This document shows positions 1 to 6,891 of a DNA stretch of 19,199 nt, in pieces. Each line of letters opens with the position of its first letter. Within the stretch, counting starts at the first letter, position 1. Below the pieces are notes generated by a model. It saw only the letters and a list, made by a program, of their open reading frames with translations, was not told the origin of the DNA and did no database searches. This DNA comes from an uncultured Clostridia bacterium (GTDB lineage Bacteria > Bacillota > Clostridia > TANB77 > CAG-508): assembly GCA_934183045.1 (NCBI GenBank), contig CAKPRW010000022.1, positions 1 through 19,199 on the forward strand, in the 5' to 3' direction. Made by a program: the position numbers and the translations under genes.

Positions 1-1
1 A

Positions 2-85
2 TATAGATCAGAGCAAGATTTATCCCAAAAACAAGCAATGAAACAAAGTTCGAAAGTAGAAAATCAAGAAATAGATGGCCATTAA
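2..85 (+). CDS. C-terminal tail of an unidentified protein (partial)
   Basis: A reading frame is open from the left edge and stops with TAA at 83-85. It gives 27 residues rich in Gln, Lys, Ser and Glu and ending in EIDGH. Only this frame stays open up to the terminator-like hairpin at 107-145, which fits the end of an upstream gene. Ribosomal protein S20 (rpsT) is a frequent neighbour of gpr in Firmicutes, but this tail does not look like S20. The piece is too short to assign a family, and it could be a chance open frame. Confidence 0.4.
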   Translation, partial: YRSEQDLSQKQAMKQSSKVENQEIDGH

Positions 86-93
86 TAAAATTT

Positions 94-124
94 GAATAAA
101 AATTTTAAAAAACCTCACAATATA
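94..124 (+). promoter_or_regulatory. Possible forespore-type (SigF/SigG-like) promoter for gpr
   Basis: GAATA at 94-98 fits the SigG-type -35 (GHATR). CAATATA at 118-124 resembles the -10 (CATWHTA) with one mismatch, but the spacer is 19 rather than 18. gpr of Bacillus is read by SigF and SigG, so such a promoter is expected. Transcription would start near 131, after the 5' arm of the hairpin at 107-145. In such AT-rich DNA this match is weak evidence. Confidence 0.25.
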
Positions 125-145
125 TTTAAGAAAGTGAGGTTTTTT
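107..145 (+). terminator. Terminator-like hairpin overlapping the gpr ribosome binding site
   Basis: A 12-bp stem pairs AAAAAACCTCAC (107-118) with GTGAGGTTTTTT (134-145) across a 15-nt loop. The U-run ends directly at the gpr ATG (146). The 3' arm contains GTGAGG, the only Shine-Dalgarno-like sequence at a proper distance (6 nt) from that ATG. The structure can end the upstream transcript and, in read-through RNA, would bury the gpr ribosome binding site. Confidence 0.7.
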
Positions 146-1081
146 ATGTTAAATTTTAGAACAGATTTAGCATCAGAGAGAAGAGATTTGTATAAAAAGG
201 CAAATAAAATAGAAAATGATGTTAATGGTATTGAAAGCGAAAAACAAGAAATTGACGAAAATATATCAGTAGAAAGAGTTAAAATAACAAATGAAGAAGG
301 AGAAAAAGCAATTGGTAAACCAATTGGAAATTATATAACAATAGATATAAAAAAATTGAAATTAGCCCAAGAAGAAGATATTCAAAAAGCATCAGAGACA
401 CTAACAGACGAGTTAAAAAAAATATTAGATTTACATGTTCAAAAACAAGATGAAATTATTGTGCTAGGGCTAGGAAATATATATGTAACACCAGATGCGC
501 TTGGACCAAAAGTAATAAATGAAATAGATGTAACAAGACATTTGATTAAATATTTACCAGAATATGTAGAAGAAGGAACAAGAAGTGTAAGTGCGATAGC
601 TCCGGGAGTATTGGGAACAACTGGTATAGAAACTGTAGAAATATTAAAAGGGATAGTTGAAAATACACATCCAAAACTAGTGATAGTAATAGATGCGTTA
701 GCTTCAAGAAGTATAGAAAGAATAAGTAGTACAGTTCAAATATCAGATACAGGAATAATACCAGGAGGAGGAGTAGGAAATGCTAGATCAGAAATAAGTG
801 AAAAAACATTAGGAATACCAGTAATAGCAATAGGTATACCAACAGTAGTAGAAACAGCAGTATTAGTAAATGATAGTTTAGATTTATTCATAGGAAAATT
901 ACAAGAAGAAGCAAAATCAAATGATTATTTGAACAAATTAAAAGAAGAAGATAATTACGAAGAAATAAAACAAGCATTAATACCACAAGACTATAATTTA
1001 ATAGTAACGCCCAAAGAAATAGATGATTTAATAGAAAATATGAAAGATATAGTAGCAAGAGGAATAAACTTTGCTGTCTAG
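146..1081 (+). CDS. gpr: GPR germination protease (spore protease, A25 family)
   Basis: This is the protease that degrades small acid-soluble spore proteins during germination, freeing spore DNA and supplying amino acids. The 311-residue product carries VTPDALGP (Asp117), VIDALASRS (Asp183) and QISDTGI. The two Asp lie 66 apart, as in the catalytic pair of Bacillus GPR. RTDLAS at residues 5-10 matches the autoprocessing site, which implies a propeptide of about 7 residues, shorter than the roughly 15 of Bacillus. MVTPKEID-type sequence near the C-terminus is also conserved (VTPKEIDDLIENM). I chose ATG 146 over TTG 92 because it has a GTGAGG site 6 nt upstream and because homology begins there. 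The gene is followed by a long palindrome and the convergent ytxC, another spore-related gene. The family call is very secure. Confidence 0.97.
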   Translation: MLNFRTDLASERRDLYKKANKIENDVNGIESEKQEIDENISVERVKITNEEGEKAIGKPIGNYITIDIKKLKLAQEEDIQKASETLTDELKKILDLHVQKQDEIIVLGLGNIYVTPDALGPKVINEIDVTRHLIKYLPEYVEEGTRSVSAIAPGVLGTTGIETVEILKGIVENTHPKLVIVIDALASRSIERISSTVQISDTGIIPGGGVGNARSEISEKTLGIPVIAIGIPTVVETAVLVNDSLDLFIGKLQEEAKSNDYLNKLKEEDNYEEIKQALIPQDYNLIVTPKEIDDLIENMKDIVARGINFAV

Positions 1082-1085
1082 AGCG

Positions 1086-1350
1086 TAAAAATTGCCAAGA
1101 GGGCCGGGTCTTTTTGGCAATAAATATATTATGACTTTTAATTATAAAAAATAAAATACATTCCTTACTGGTAAAGTTAATCATATAAAGAAAAGATATA
1201 TAAATTCCATTATAGAGAATTTAATCTGGATTATCTGTAAAAATATGACTTTACCAAACTGCGCGTTATGCATTTTATTTTTTATAGTTAAAAGTTTTAA
1301 ATTTTATATAGAAAAATTGCCAAAAAGACCCGGCCTTCTAGGCAATTTTA
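1086..1350. repeat. ~265-bp imperfect palindrome (MITE-like or giant hairpin) between gpr and ytxC
   Basis: The whole gpr-ytxC gap is one inverted repeat centred near 1212-1218. The outer arms (about 1086-1121 and 1315-1350) are near-identical reverse complements with a GC-rich core, GGGCCGGGTC on the left and GACCCGGCC on the right. The inner arms (1134-1177 and 1248-1295) share ACTTTTAA, a run ATAAAAAATAAAAT and TGGTAAAGT. A small central hairpin pairs 1201-1207 with 1217-1223. The outer ends read TAAAAATTGCC and GGCAATTTTA. No ORF or transposase is inside. It could be a non-autonomous mobile element, or a structured convergent terminator. Confidence 0.75.
1316..1346. terminator. Likely bidirectional terminator inside the right arm of the palindrome
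   Basis: ATTGCC (1316-1321) pairs with GGCAAT (1341-1346). T-rich tracts follow on both strands: TTTTATTTA after it on the plus strand for gpr, and TTTTTC on the minus strand for ytxC. The left arm has a similar hairpin (ATTGCCAA 1091-1098 with TTGGCAAT 1114-1121) whose T-run lies only on the minus strand. Confidence 0.5.
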
Positions 1351-1351
1351 T

Positions 1352-2161
1352 TTAATCCGTACATAAAGTAATTCTATTTTCAAAAATTAATTTTAATGTA
1401 TCAATGAATTCGTCACTGTATCCATCAATTAAATGTATATGAATTTTATGTGGTAATAAGGTTAATAGAGAGTTTAATGCATAGTCATTAGCTGAAAATG
1501 TGATGTCACTTAGATATTTTGCATTGAAGCTATCTGTTTTTAAATCAATAATATTTTTATATTCATCTAATAGAATAGCTTCCGAATCTGAATAGATGAT
1601 GTGAACAAGATCACAATTACAACTTTGAGTGTTAATGTATAATTTTAAAAGTGAAATGAATTCTAAATATTCTTTTTCTATAATAAAATGATTTACAGCT
1701 TCATTTATAATATTGTCTAAAATACTTATATATTCTTTTAGTCGAAAGTTAACAAAACCAGTCAAATTAATGGATTTGTTTTCTAAAAGAAAAGTATAAA
1801 AACTATTAAATAGACTATTAAATTTTTCATCGAAAATACTATTAAAATCATCAATAGTAATATCAAAACATATGTCTAAAATTTTGTCTCTATCATTTGA
1901 ATCGAAATAGAAAAAATCTTTTATAAGTAGTTTTTTTAATAAATCAATTTCTAATTCATCAATTACTAAATATGCTAAAATGGAACTAATTTTGCGAATG
2001 AATTTATCAATGTCTTTGCCAGTATAGTGAACTATTATATTTTTATAATGTTTAAATTTATTTGTAGAAAAACATATATCACATAAATCAATATTGTCTA
2101 ACTCATTTAATAGATAATCTAGAGAGTTGTTATTATTTGTTTTTATGCATATTGATTTCAT
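1352..2161 (-). CDS. ytxC: YtxC-like putative sporulation protein
   Basis: The 269-residue protein has the conserved block of the YtxC family, with LTGFVNFRLKEYI around residues 130-145 followed by AVNHFIIEKEYLEFISLLKLYI. That block is the family signature in spore-forming Firmicutes. The molecular function is unknown; the family is tied to sporulation by its phylogenetic distribution. No signal peptide or membrane segment is visible and the protein is acidic and Asn/Ile-rich. I chose ATG 2161 over the in-frame TTG at 2167 because AAAGGGG (2171-2177) lies 9 nt from ATG but only 3 nt from TTG. The stop codon is 2 nt from the palindrome end. The convergent partner gpr is also a spore gene. A forespore-type promoter candidate lies immediately upstream. 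Confidence 0.8.
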   Translation of the reverse strand: MKSICIKTNNNNSLDYLLNELDNIDLCDICFSTNKFKHYKNIIVHYTGKDIDKFIRKISSILAYLVIDELEIDLLKKLLIKDFFYFDSNDRDKILDICFDITIDDFNSIFDEKFNSLFNSFYTFLLENKSINLTGFVNFRLKEYISILDNIINEAVNHFIIEKEYLEFISLLKLYINTQSCNCDLVHIIYSDSEAILLDEYKNIIDLKTDSFNAKYLSDITFSANDYALNSLLTLLPHKIHIHLIDGYSDEFIDTLKLIFENRITLCTD

Positions 2162-2186
2162 TGACAAAATCCCCTTTCAATAAAAC

Positions 2187-2216
2187 TAGTATCTACTAAA
2201 TGTAAAAAACTTATAC
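2187..2216 (-). promoter_or_regulatory. Candidate SigG-type promoter of ytxC
   Basis: On the minus strand, GTATA (2212-2216) is followed by exactly 18 nt and then GATACTA (2187-2193). SigG promoters read GHATR-N18-CATWHTA, so only the first base of the -10 differs. The start would fall near 2180, leaving a short leader that just contains the AAAGGGG site before ATG 2161. The rest of the 2162-2436 gap holds only the terminator at 2339-2382 and otherwise featureless AT-rich DNA. Confidence 0.45.
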
Positions 2217-2338
2217 ATTATCATATGCCAATTAATAAAAAATGCTAATGAGGACAATTGATAAATTGTTTTTATAAAAATAATATTAATTTTTATTGAT
2301 AATAAAAAGAATATATAATTGTAGTAAATTTAAAAACA

Positions 2339-2382
2339 AAAAAATAACAGCTAAAATTTGAAATTATTAGCTGTTATTTTTT
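2339..2382. terminator. Bidirectional-looking terminator downstream of the GH57 gene
   Basis: AATAACAGCTAA and TTAGCTGTTATT form a stem extended by A/T pairs to about 16 bp, with a 12-nt loop at 2355-2366. On the minus strand it is followed by a long U-run and lies about 55 nt past the GH57 stop, so it should end that transcript. A T-run on the plus side makes it symmetric. Confidence 0.8.
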
Positions 2383-2436
2383 ATACAGTAATGTTTTATT
2401 AGGATAATAATTAATACAATAAATATTTTTTGCAAT

Positions 2437-4023
2437 TTAATTATAAATGTTATAGTCAATATCAGGGAAAATACAATCTTTTTTAGATATGTCTTTCAAA
2501 AAAGCTTCGTCAATATTATCTTCTTTTATTTGATAATACAATTTAGTAAATCTTCCAATATGATCTTTGATTCTTTTTTTGGCATAATCAACCATTGTGC
2601 CATTAGTTATAATAAATAGCCAGTCGCTACTTTGAGCTAGTAAAAGTTCTCTTGCACATTGATTTAAAGCTTTTTTCTTTAATCCTTTTGCATTAGGGAA
2701 TAAGTTTGCTAATTCACACATTCTATCTCCTGCAACATGTAAATGCCTATGTGCATAATCATTAGTAGGGTTTAGCCATACTTCACTGTAACCATTTGCT
2801 CCCCAACTAGAACGACAAGGAGAAGATATTTGTATATTTGGATATTTATCTATATATTCAGAAGGTGTAATCAATTCGAAATTGCAATCATCATAAAATA
2901 CTTTTTTAAATAATGTGTATAACCAATAAGGACCTTCATACCACCAATGTCCATATAATTCTGCATCATAAGGACATAAGATAATAGGAGGCGTATCCAT
3001 ATATTGTGATAAATTTTCAATTTGAGAATTTCTACTATCAAAGAAATGACCTGCTTGCTTTTCAGCAGAATCTTTAGCCCATTGTAAGTTATAATAGTCT
3101 TTGAAGTCAGTATCTCCAGTAATTCTGTAATATTTAATACCAGTGTGAACTCTAACACCATTATGAGCAATATAAGGTTTTATATAGTCATAATCAGCTT
3201 CGTATCCAATATCACGATAAAATTCTCTATAATTATAATCACCTGGATAACCATTTATAGAACTCCAAACTTGTCTAGAAGATTCTAAATCACGTCCAAA
3301 AGCAATAACACCTTCTGGTGAAACTATAGGAGCGAAAGTACCATATATTGGAGTAGGATTAGCATATAAAATACCATGAGTTTCTGTAATTATATAGTCA
3401 ATTCCAAATTCTTTTAAATATTTATCTGATTCTGGTACATAACCGCATTCAGGAAGCCAAATTCCACGTGGTTTCTTACCAAAATATTTTTCATATGTTT
3501 GAACACCTACAGCTATTTGAGCTTTTACAGTTTTTTCATTAACATATAAAATAGGAAAGTACCCATGTGTTGCGCCACAAGTAATAATTTCCAAAACACC
3601 AATATCTTGGAAATGTTTAAAACCTTGTATTAAATTACAATTATATACTTCTTTAAAAACATGTAGATCATTAGAATATCTATCAAAATAATAATGAGCT
3701 AATTTATTTAATCTTTCATCTCCGGCAGTTCTTTTAATTTCTTTTCCAGATAGCTCAATCATTTTTTTCAAATATTTTATATATTTTCTTTGTAATAATT
3801 TATTATCTAACATAGAAAGAAGAGGTGGAGTCATAGACATTGTTATTCTAAAATTAACTCCTTCTTCAACTAATTTTTGAAAGTTTAAAAGTAGAGGAAT
3901 ATATGTTTCTGAAATTGCTTCATATAACCATGATTCTTCTAAATAATCATCACTTTCTGGATGATGTATAAAAGGCAAGTGAGCATGTAATACAAAACTT
4001 ACGTATCCTTTTTTTTCTTGCAT
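2437..4023 (-). CDS. GH57 / DUF1957 1,4-alpha-glucan branching-type enzyme
   Basis: A cytoplasmic glycoside hydrolase family 57 protein of 528 residues, about the size of TK1436-type branching enzymes, which move alpha-1,4 chains to alpha-1,6 positions in glycogen-like glucan. The start shows the GH57 signature SFVLHAHLPFIHHPE (residues 9-23). IWLPECGY gives the expected nucleophile Glu192, and CPYDAELYGHWW gives the acid/base Asp353. A C-terminal helical DUF1957 region follows, with LLLAQSSDWLFIITNGTMVDYA near residues 462-484. The ATG has AAGGAGA 6-7 nt upstream. The DUF4912 gene lies upstream on the same strand, separated by a hairpin. Family assignment is firm. Branching rather than amylase or 4-alpha-glucanotransferase activity is inferred from the subfamily. 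Confidence 0.9.
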   Translation of the reverse strand: MQEKKGYVSFVLHAHLPFIHHPESDDYLEESWLYEAISETYIPLLLNFQKLVEEGVNFRITMSMTPPLLSMLDNKLLQRKYIKYLKKMIELSGKEIKRTAGDERLNKLAHYYFDRYSNDLHVFKEVYNCNLIQGFKHFQDIGVLEIITCGATHGYFPILYVNEKTVKAQIAVGVQTYEKYFGKKPRGIWLPECGYVPESDKYLKEFGIDYIITETHGILYANPTPIYGTFAPIVSPEGVIAFGRDLESSRQVWSSINGYPGDYNYREFYRDIGYEADYDYIKPYIAHNGVRVHTGIKYYRITGDTDFKDYYNLQWAKDSAEKQAGHFFDSRNSQIENLSQYMDTPPIILCPYDAELYGHWWYEGPYWLYTLFKKVFYDDCNFELITPSEYIDKYPNIQISSPCRSSWGANGYSEVWLNPTNDYAHRHLHVAGDRMCELANLFPNAKGLKKKALNQCARELLLAQSSDWLFIITNGTMVDYAKKRIKDHIGRFTKLYYQIKEDNIDEAFLKDISKKDCIFPDIDYNIYN

Positions 4024-4063
4024 TGTTATTCTCCTTTGTTTGATTTTTTGTATTATTTAAATT

Positions 4064-4096
4064 ATCTGTTGAAATCATAAGAAAATTTCAACAGAT
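4064..4096 (-). other. Intercistronic hairpin between the DUF4912 and GH57 genes
   Basis: ATCTGTTGAAAT (4064-4075) pairs perfectly with ATTTCAACAGAT (4085-4096) across a 9-nt loop. On the minus strand it follows the DUF4912 stop by about 12 nt and precedes the GH57 ATG by about 40 nt. The sequence after it on that strand is only moderately U-rich, so it may be a weak terminator or an mRNA-stability element that sets unequal expression of the two genes. Confidence 0.6.
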
Positions 4097-4107
4097 ATGA
4101 ATTAATT

Positions 4108-4920
4108 TTATTTGAAACTAGATGATGGGTTTGAAGTTTTTGAAATATCAGATATATCATCAAGGTCTTTATACATAGTTTTATATAAATCATAAATATC
4201 ATAAACTTTTCCCATATTTTGCATAAAAGAAATTGTATTTATTGATTTTGAACTCTCAACATTTGTTTTTACATTTCTAAAATAAACCATCTTTTGTTTT
4301 CTATCAAATAATATTTTATCATTTGGTGATTCTATTTCATTAGAACTAGTTACATAGATATAGTCAGTATTTATTTGTTCATTTTTTACAATAGGTTTTC
4401 TACCAAGCTCTATTTTATAATCACATTTACTATCTGCTACATGTAAATACCAGCTATTTGCAAAATCATTTATTTCAACTTCGAAACTATAATGTAAAGT
4501 ATTATTATAAACGATTAATATAGGTTTTGTAGTTTCAAAGAAGTTTTCTCCATATTGTTTTTCGAAGTTTTTTCTATCTTGATCTGAGATATCCCAATAA
4601 ATAAATAATGTAGTAGGGGTTTGAGCTAAAACCTTTATTACTGTTTGATTGTATCTATAAGGTAAATCGTAATATTCAACTATATCAACATTTTTCTTTG
4701 TATTTTTAGTAACTTTTTTTGATGAAGTTTTTTTATTAGTAGTACTTTTTTTGCTTGAAGTTTTAGAAGCTTTTGCAGTTGTTTTTGTTGACTTTTTTGT
4801 AGTACTAGATTTTTTTTCTGTATTCTTTTTGGTTGTAGACTGTTTTTTAGTTGTTGCTGTTTTTTTACTTGTTTGTTTTGTATTTTCTAATTCTTTTTGT
4901 TCTTTAGTTTTTCTTGGCAT
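4108..4920 (-). CDS. DUF4912 protein with a Lys/Thr/Ser-rich N-terminal tail
   Basis: The 270-residue protein has two parts. Residues 1 to about 78 are low-complexity, almost all Lys, Thr, Ser, Ala and Glu in KKST/TTKK-like repeats, reminiscent of histone H1-like tails. From about residue 80 begins a DUF4912 domain with YYDLPYRYNQTVIKVLAQ and then LFIYWDIS, the family hallmark. The domain function is unknown. I chose the internal ATG at 4920 because AGGAGG lies 6 nt upstream; the in-frame ATG 27 nt earlier has no such site. It precedes the GH57 gene on the same strand, which suggests a glucan-related role, possibly polymer binding. The basic tail could bind nucleic acid or another polyanion; this is inference. 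Confidence 0.8.
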   Translation of the reverse strand: MPRKTKEQKELENTKQTSKKTATTKKQSTTKKNTEKKSSTTKKSTKTTAKASKTSSKKSTTNKKTSSKKVTKNTKKNVDIVEYYDLPYRYNQTVIKVLAQTPTTLFIYWDISDQDRKNFEKQYGENFFETTKPILIVYNNTLHYSFEVEINDFANSWYLHVADSKCDYKIELGRKPIVKNEQINTDYIYVTSSNEIESPNDKILFDRKQKMVYFRNVKTNVESSKSINTISFMQNMGKVYDIYDLYKTMYKDLDDISDISKTSNPSSSFK

Positions 4921-4959
4921 TTTTTTCCTCCTATGTAATCTCTTCATTTCTTCTAATAT

Positions 4960-4986
4960 ATTATACTAAAAATAAAACAAATTCAA
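4960..4986 (-). promoter_or_regulatory. Candidate SigA promoter for the DUF4912-GH57 genes
   Basis: On the minus strand TATAAT (4960-4965) lies 15 nt downstream of TTGAAT (4981-4986). The -10 is perfect but the spacer is short, so it may be weak or regulated. It sits 40 nt upstream of ATG 4920. I see no convincing plus-strand promoter for recJ in the rest of the 4921-5099 gap. Confidence 0.4.
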
Positions 4987-5099
4987 GTAAATAAAGAAAA
5001 TTTATTTATATATTAATAAAATAAATAAAATCGGTAAAATCCCTTTTAAAAAAAAATAAAATGTTATACAATAATAAAAAATATAAATAGGAGAAAAAA

Positions 5100-6791
5100 A
5101 TGAATAAAAAGTGGCAAATATATGAAACAAACGAAGAATTAATTAAAAAATTGAAAAATGACTATAAAATAAATACATTATTGGCTACAATTCTAGCCAA
5201 CAGAAATATAACTAAACCAGACGAAATAAGACTTTTCTTAGAACCTACAAGAAATGATTTTCATGATCCATTTTTAATAACTGATATGGAAATAGCGGTA
5301 GATAGAATATTAAAAGCTGTAGATAATAAAGAAAATGTTGTCATTTATGGGGATTATGATGTTGATGGAATAACAAGTATTACTGTATTAAAAAGTTTTT
5401 TGCAAGATATAGGATTAGAAGTTGCAACATATATTCCAGATAGATTAGATGAAGGCTATGGTCTAAATAAAAATGCAATAGAAAAAATTCATAAACAAGG
5501 CTGTGATCTGATGATTACAGTTGATTGTGGAATTTCCGGAATTGAAGAAATTGATTATGCAAACAGTTTAGGAATAGAAACAATCGTGACAGATCATCAT
5601 GAACCAGGAAACGAACTACCAAAAGCAATTGCTGTAATTGACAACAAAAGAAAAGATAGTAAATATCCTTTTAGAGAATTAGCAGGAGTTGGAGTTGTAT
5701 TTAAATTAACACAAGCCTTAGGGATAAAACTTGGATTAAAAGAAGAAACATATTTAAAATATTTAGATATAGTATGTATTGGTACAATATCTGACATAGT
5801 TCCACTTGTTGATGAAAATAGAGTTATTGCAAAATTAGGTTTAATGTTAGTAGGGCAAACTAAAAATATAGGATTAAAATCAATTATCAATTCATCAGGA
5901 TATACAAAAATTGATTCTAGTACTATATCATTTGGGGTTGCTCCAAGAATAAATGCATGTGGAAGAATGGGAAAAGCAGAAGAAGCACTAAAACTTTTAT
6001 TATCTAAGAATGTAAATGAAGTTGCTGAATTAACTAAAAGATTAAATGAACACAATGCTTTAAGACAAGAAATTGAAAAAAGAATTTTCCAAGAAGTAAC
6101 AGAAAAAATCAAAAAAGATAATTTAGAAAATAATAGAGCGATAGTAGTAGGTGGACAAGACTGGCATCATGGAGTAATAGGAATCGTAGCTTCTAAGATA
6201 ACAGAGATGTATTTTAAACCAAGTATTTTGCTAAGTTTTGAAGGCGATGGAATAGGGAAAGGTTCTGGAAGAAGTATACCAGGATTCGATTTACATGATG
6301 CATTAATGAAATGTCAAGATTCAATAGAAAAATTTGGTGGACATAGTATGGCAGTAGGACTTAATGTAAGAGAAGAAAAATTAGATGAATTCCGCCAAAG
6401 ATTTGAAGAAGTTGCAGAAGAAGAACATATAGAAAATATAATCCCAATAATAAACATAGATGCAAAAATAGATTTAAATGATGTAAATAAAGAAATAGTA
6501 GAGAGTTTAAAGATGCTAGAACCATTTGGAGAAGCAAACAAAATGCCAGTATTTGTATTTAGAAACCTAAAAATAAATTCTATTAGAGCATTATCAGAAG
6601 GCAAACATTTAAAATTGACATTAAAAGATAACAATAATATTATAAATGCAATAGGATTTAATATAGGATATTTAGCAGAAGACTACAGAATAGGAGATAA
6701 GGTAGATGTAGTTGGAGTTTTAGAAATAAATAGTTTTAATGGAGTTGATAGCATACAAATAAACATGAAAGATATTATGAAATCAATATAG
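5100..6791 (+). CDS. recJ: RecJ single-stranded-DNA-specific 5'-3' exonuclease
   Basis: RecJ resects 5' ends of single-stranded DNA in recombination and repair, with Mn/Mg at a DHH phosphoesterase site. The 563-residue product has YGDYDVDG (residues 83-90), the VDCG motif with Asp142, TDHHEPG (Asp165, His166, His167), DIVPL (around residue 232), the DHHA1 motif GGHSMAVG (413-420), and a C-terminal OB-like region from about 460. Length equals the usual 560-580 of Firmicutes RecJ. The ATG has AGGAG 7 nt upstream. It is first in a plus-strand block with rel. In Bacillus, apt sits between recJ and relA; here nothing lies in the 91-100 nt between them. All catalytic motifs are present, so it should be active. 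Confidence 0.97.
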   Translation: MNKKWQIYETNEELIKKLKNDYKINTLLATILANRNITKPDEIRLFLEPTRNDFHDPFLITDMEIAVDRILKAVDNKENVVIYGDYDVDGITSITVLKSFLQDIGLEVATYIPDRLDEGYGLNKNAIEKIHKQGCDLMITVDCGISGIEEIDYANSLGIETIVTDHHEPGNELPKAIAVIDNKRKDSKYPFRELAGVGVVFKLTQALGIKLGLKEETYLKYLDIVCIGTISDIVPLVDENRVIAKLGLMLVGQTKNIGLKSIINSSGYTKIDSSTISFGVAPRINACGRMGKAEEALKLLLSKNVNEVAELTKRLNEHNALRQEIEKRIFQEVTEKIKKDNLENNRAIVVGGQDWHHGVIGIVASKITEMYFKPSILLSFEGDGIGKGSGRSIPGFDLHDALMKCQDSIEKFGGHSMAVGLNVREEKLDEFRQRFEEVAEEEHIENIIPIINIDAKIDLNDVNKEIVESLKMLEPFGEANKMPVFVFRNLKINSIRALSEGKHLKLTLKDNNNIINAIGFNIGYLAEDYRIGDKVDVVGVLEINSFNGVDSIQINMKDIMKSI

Positions 6792-6891
6792 CTTTATTAT
6801 ATTTTATTTCAACAATTTAAACATATATTGCACTCTACATTGTTAAAGGAATCAAACCATTACAATTAAGATAAAAGGGGAAGTGAGTAAA

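Noticed and set aside
92..145. Upstream TTG start extending gpr by 18 residues
   Set aside because: It has no ribosome site, crosses the hairpin, and the extension is not GPR-like. ATG 146 has GTGAGG at 6 nt.
4751..4969. 72-residue plus-strand hydrophobic frame opposite the DUF4912 tail
   Set aside because: It is the complement of Lys/Thr codons and gives artificial Val/Phe/Leu runs. The minus-strand gene has the ribosome site and a recognised domain.
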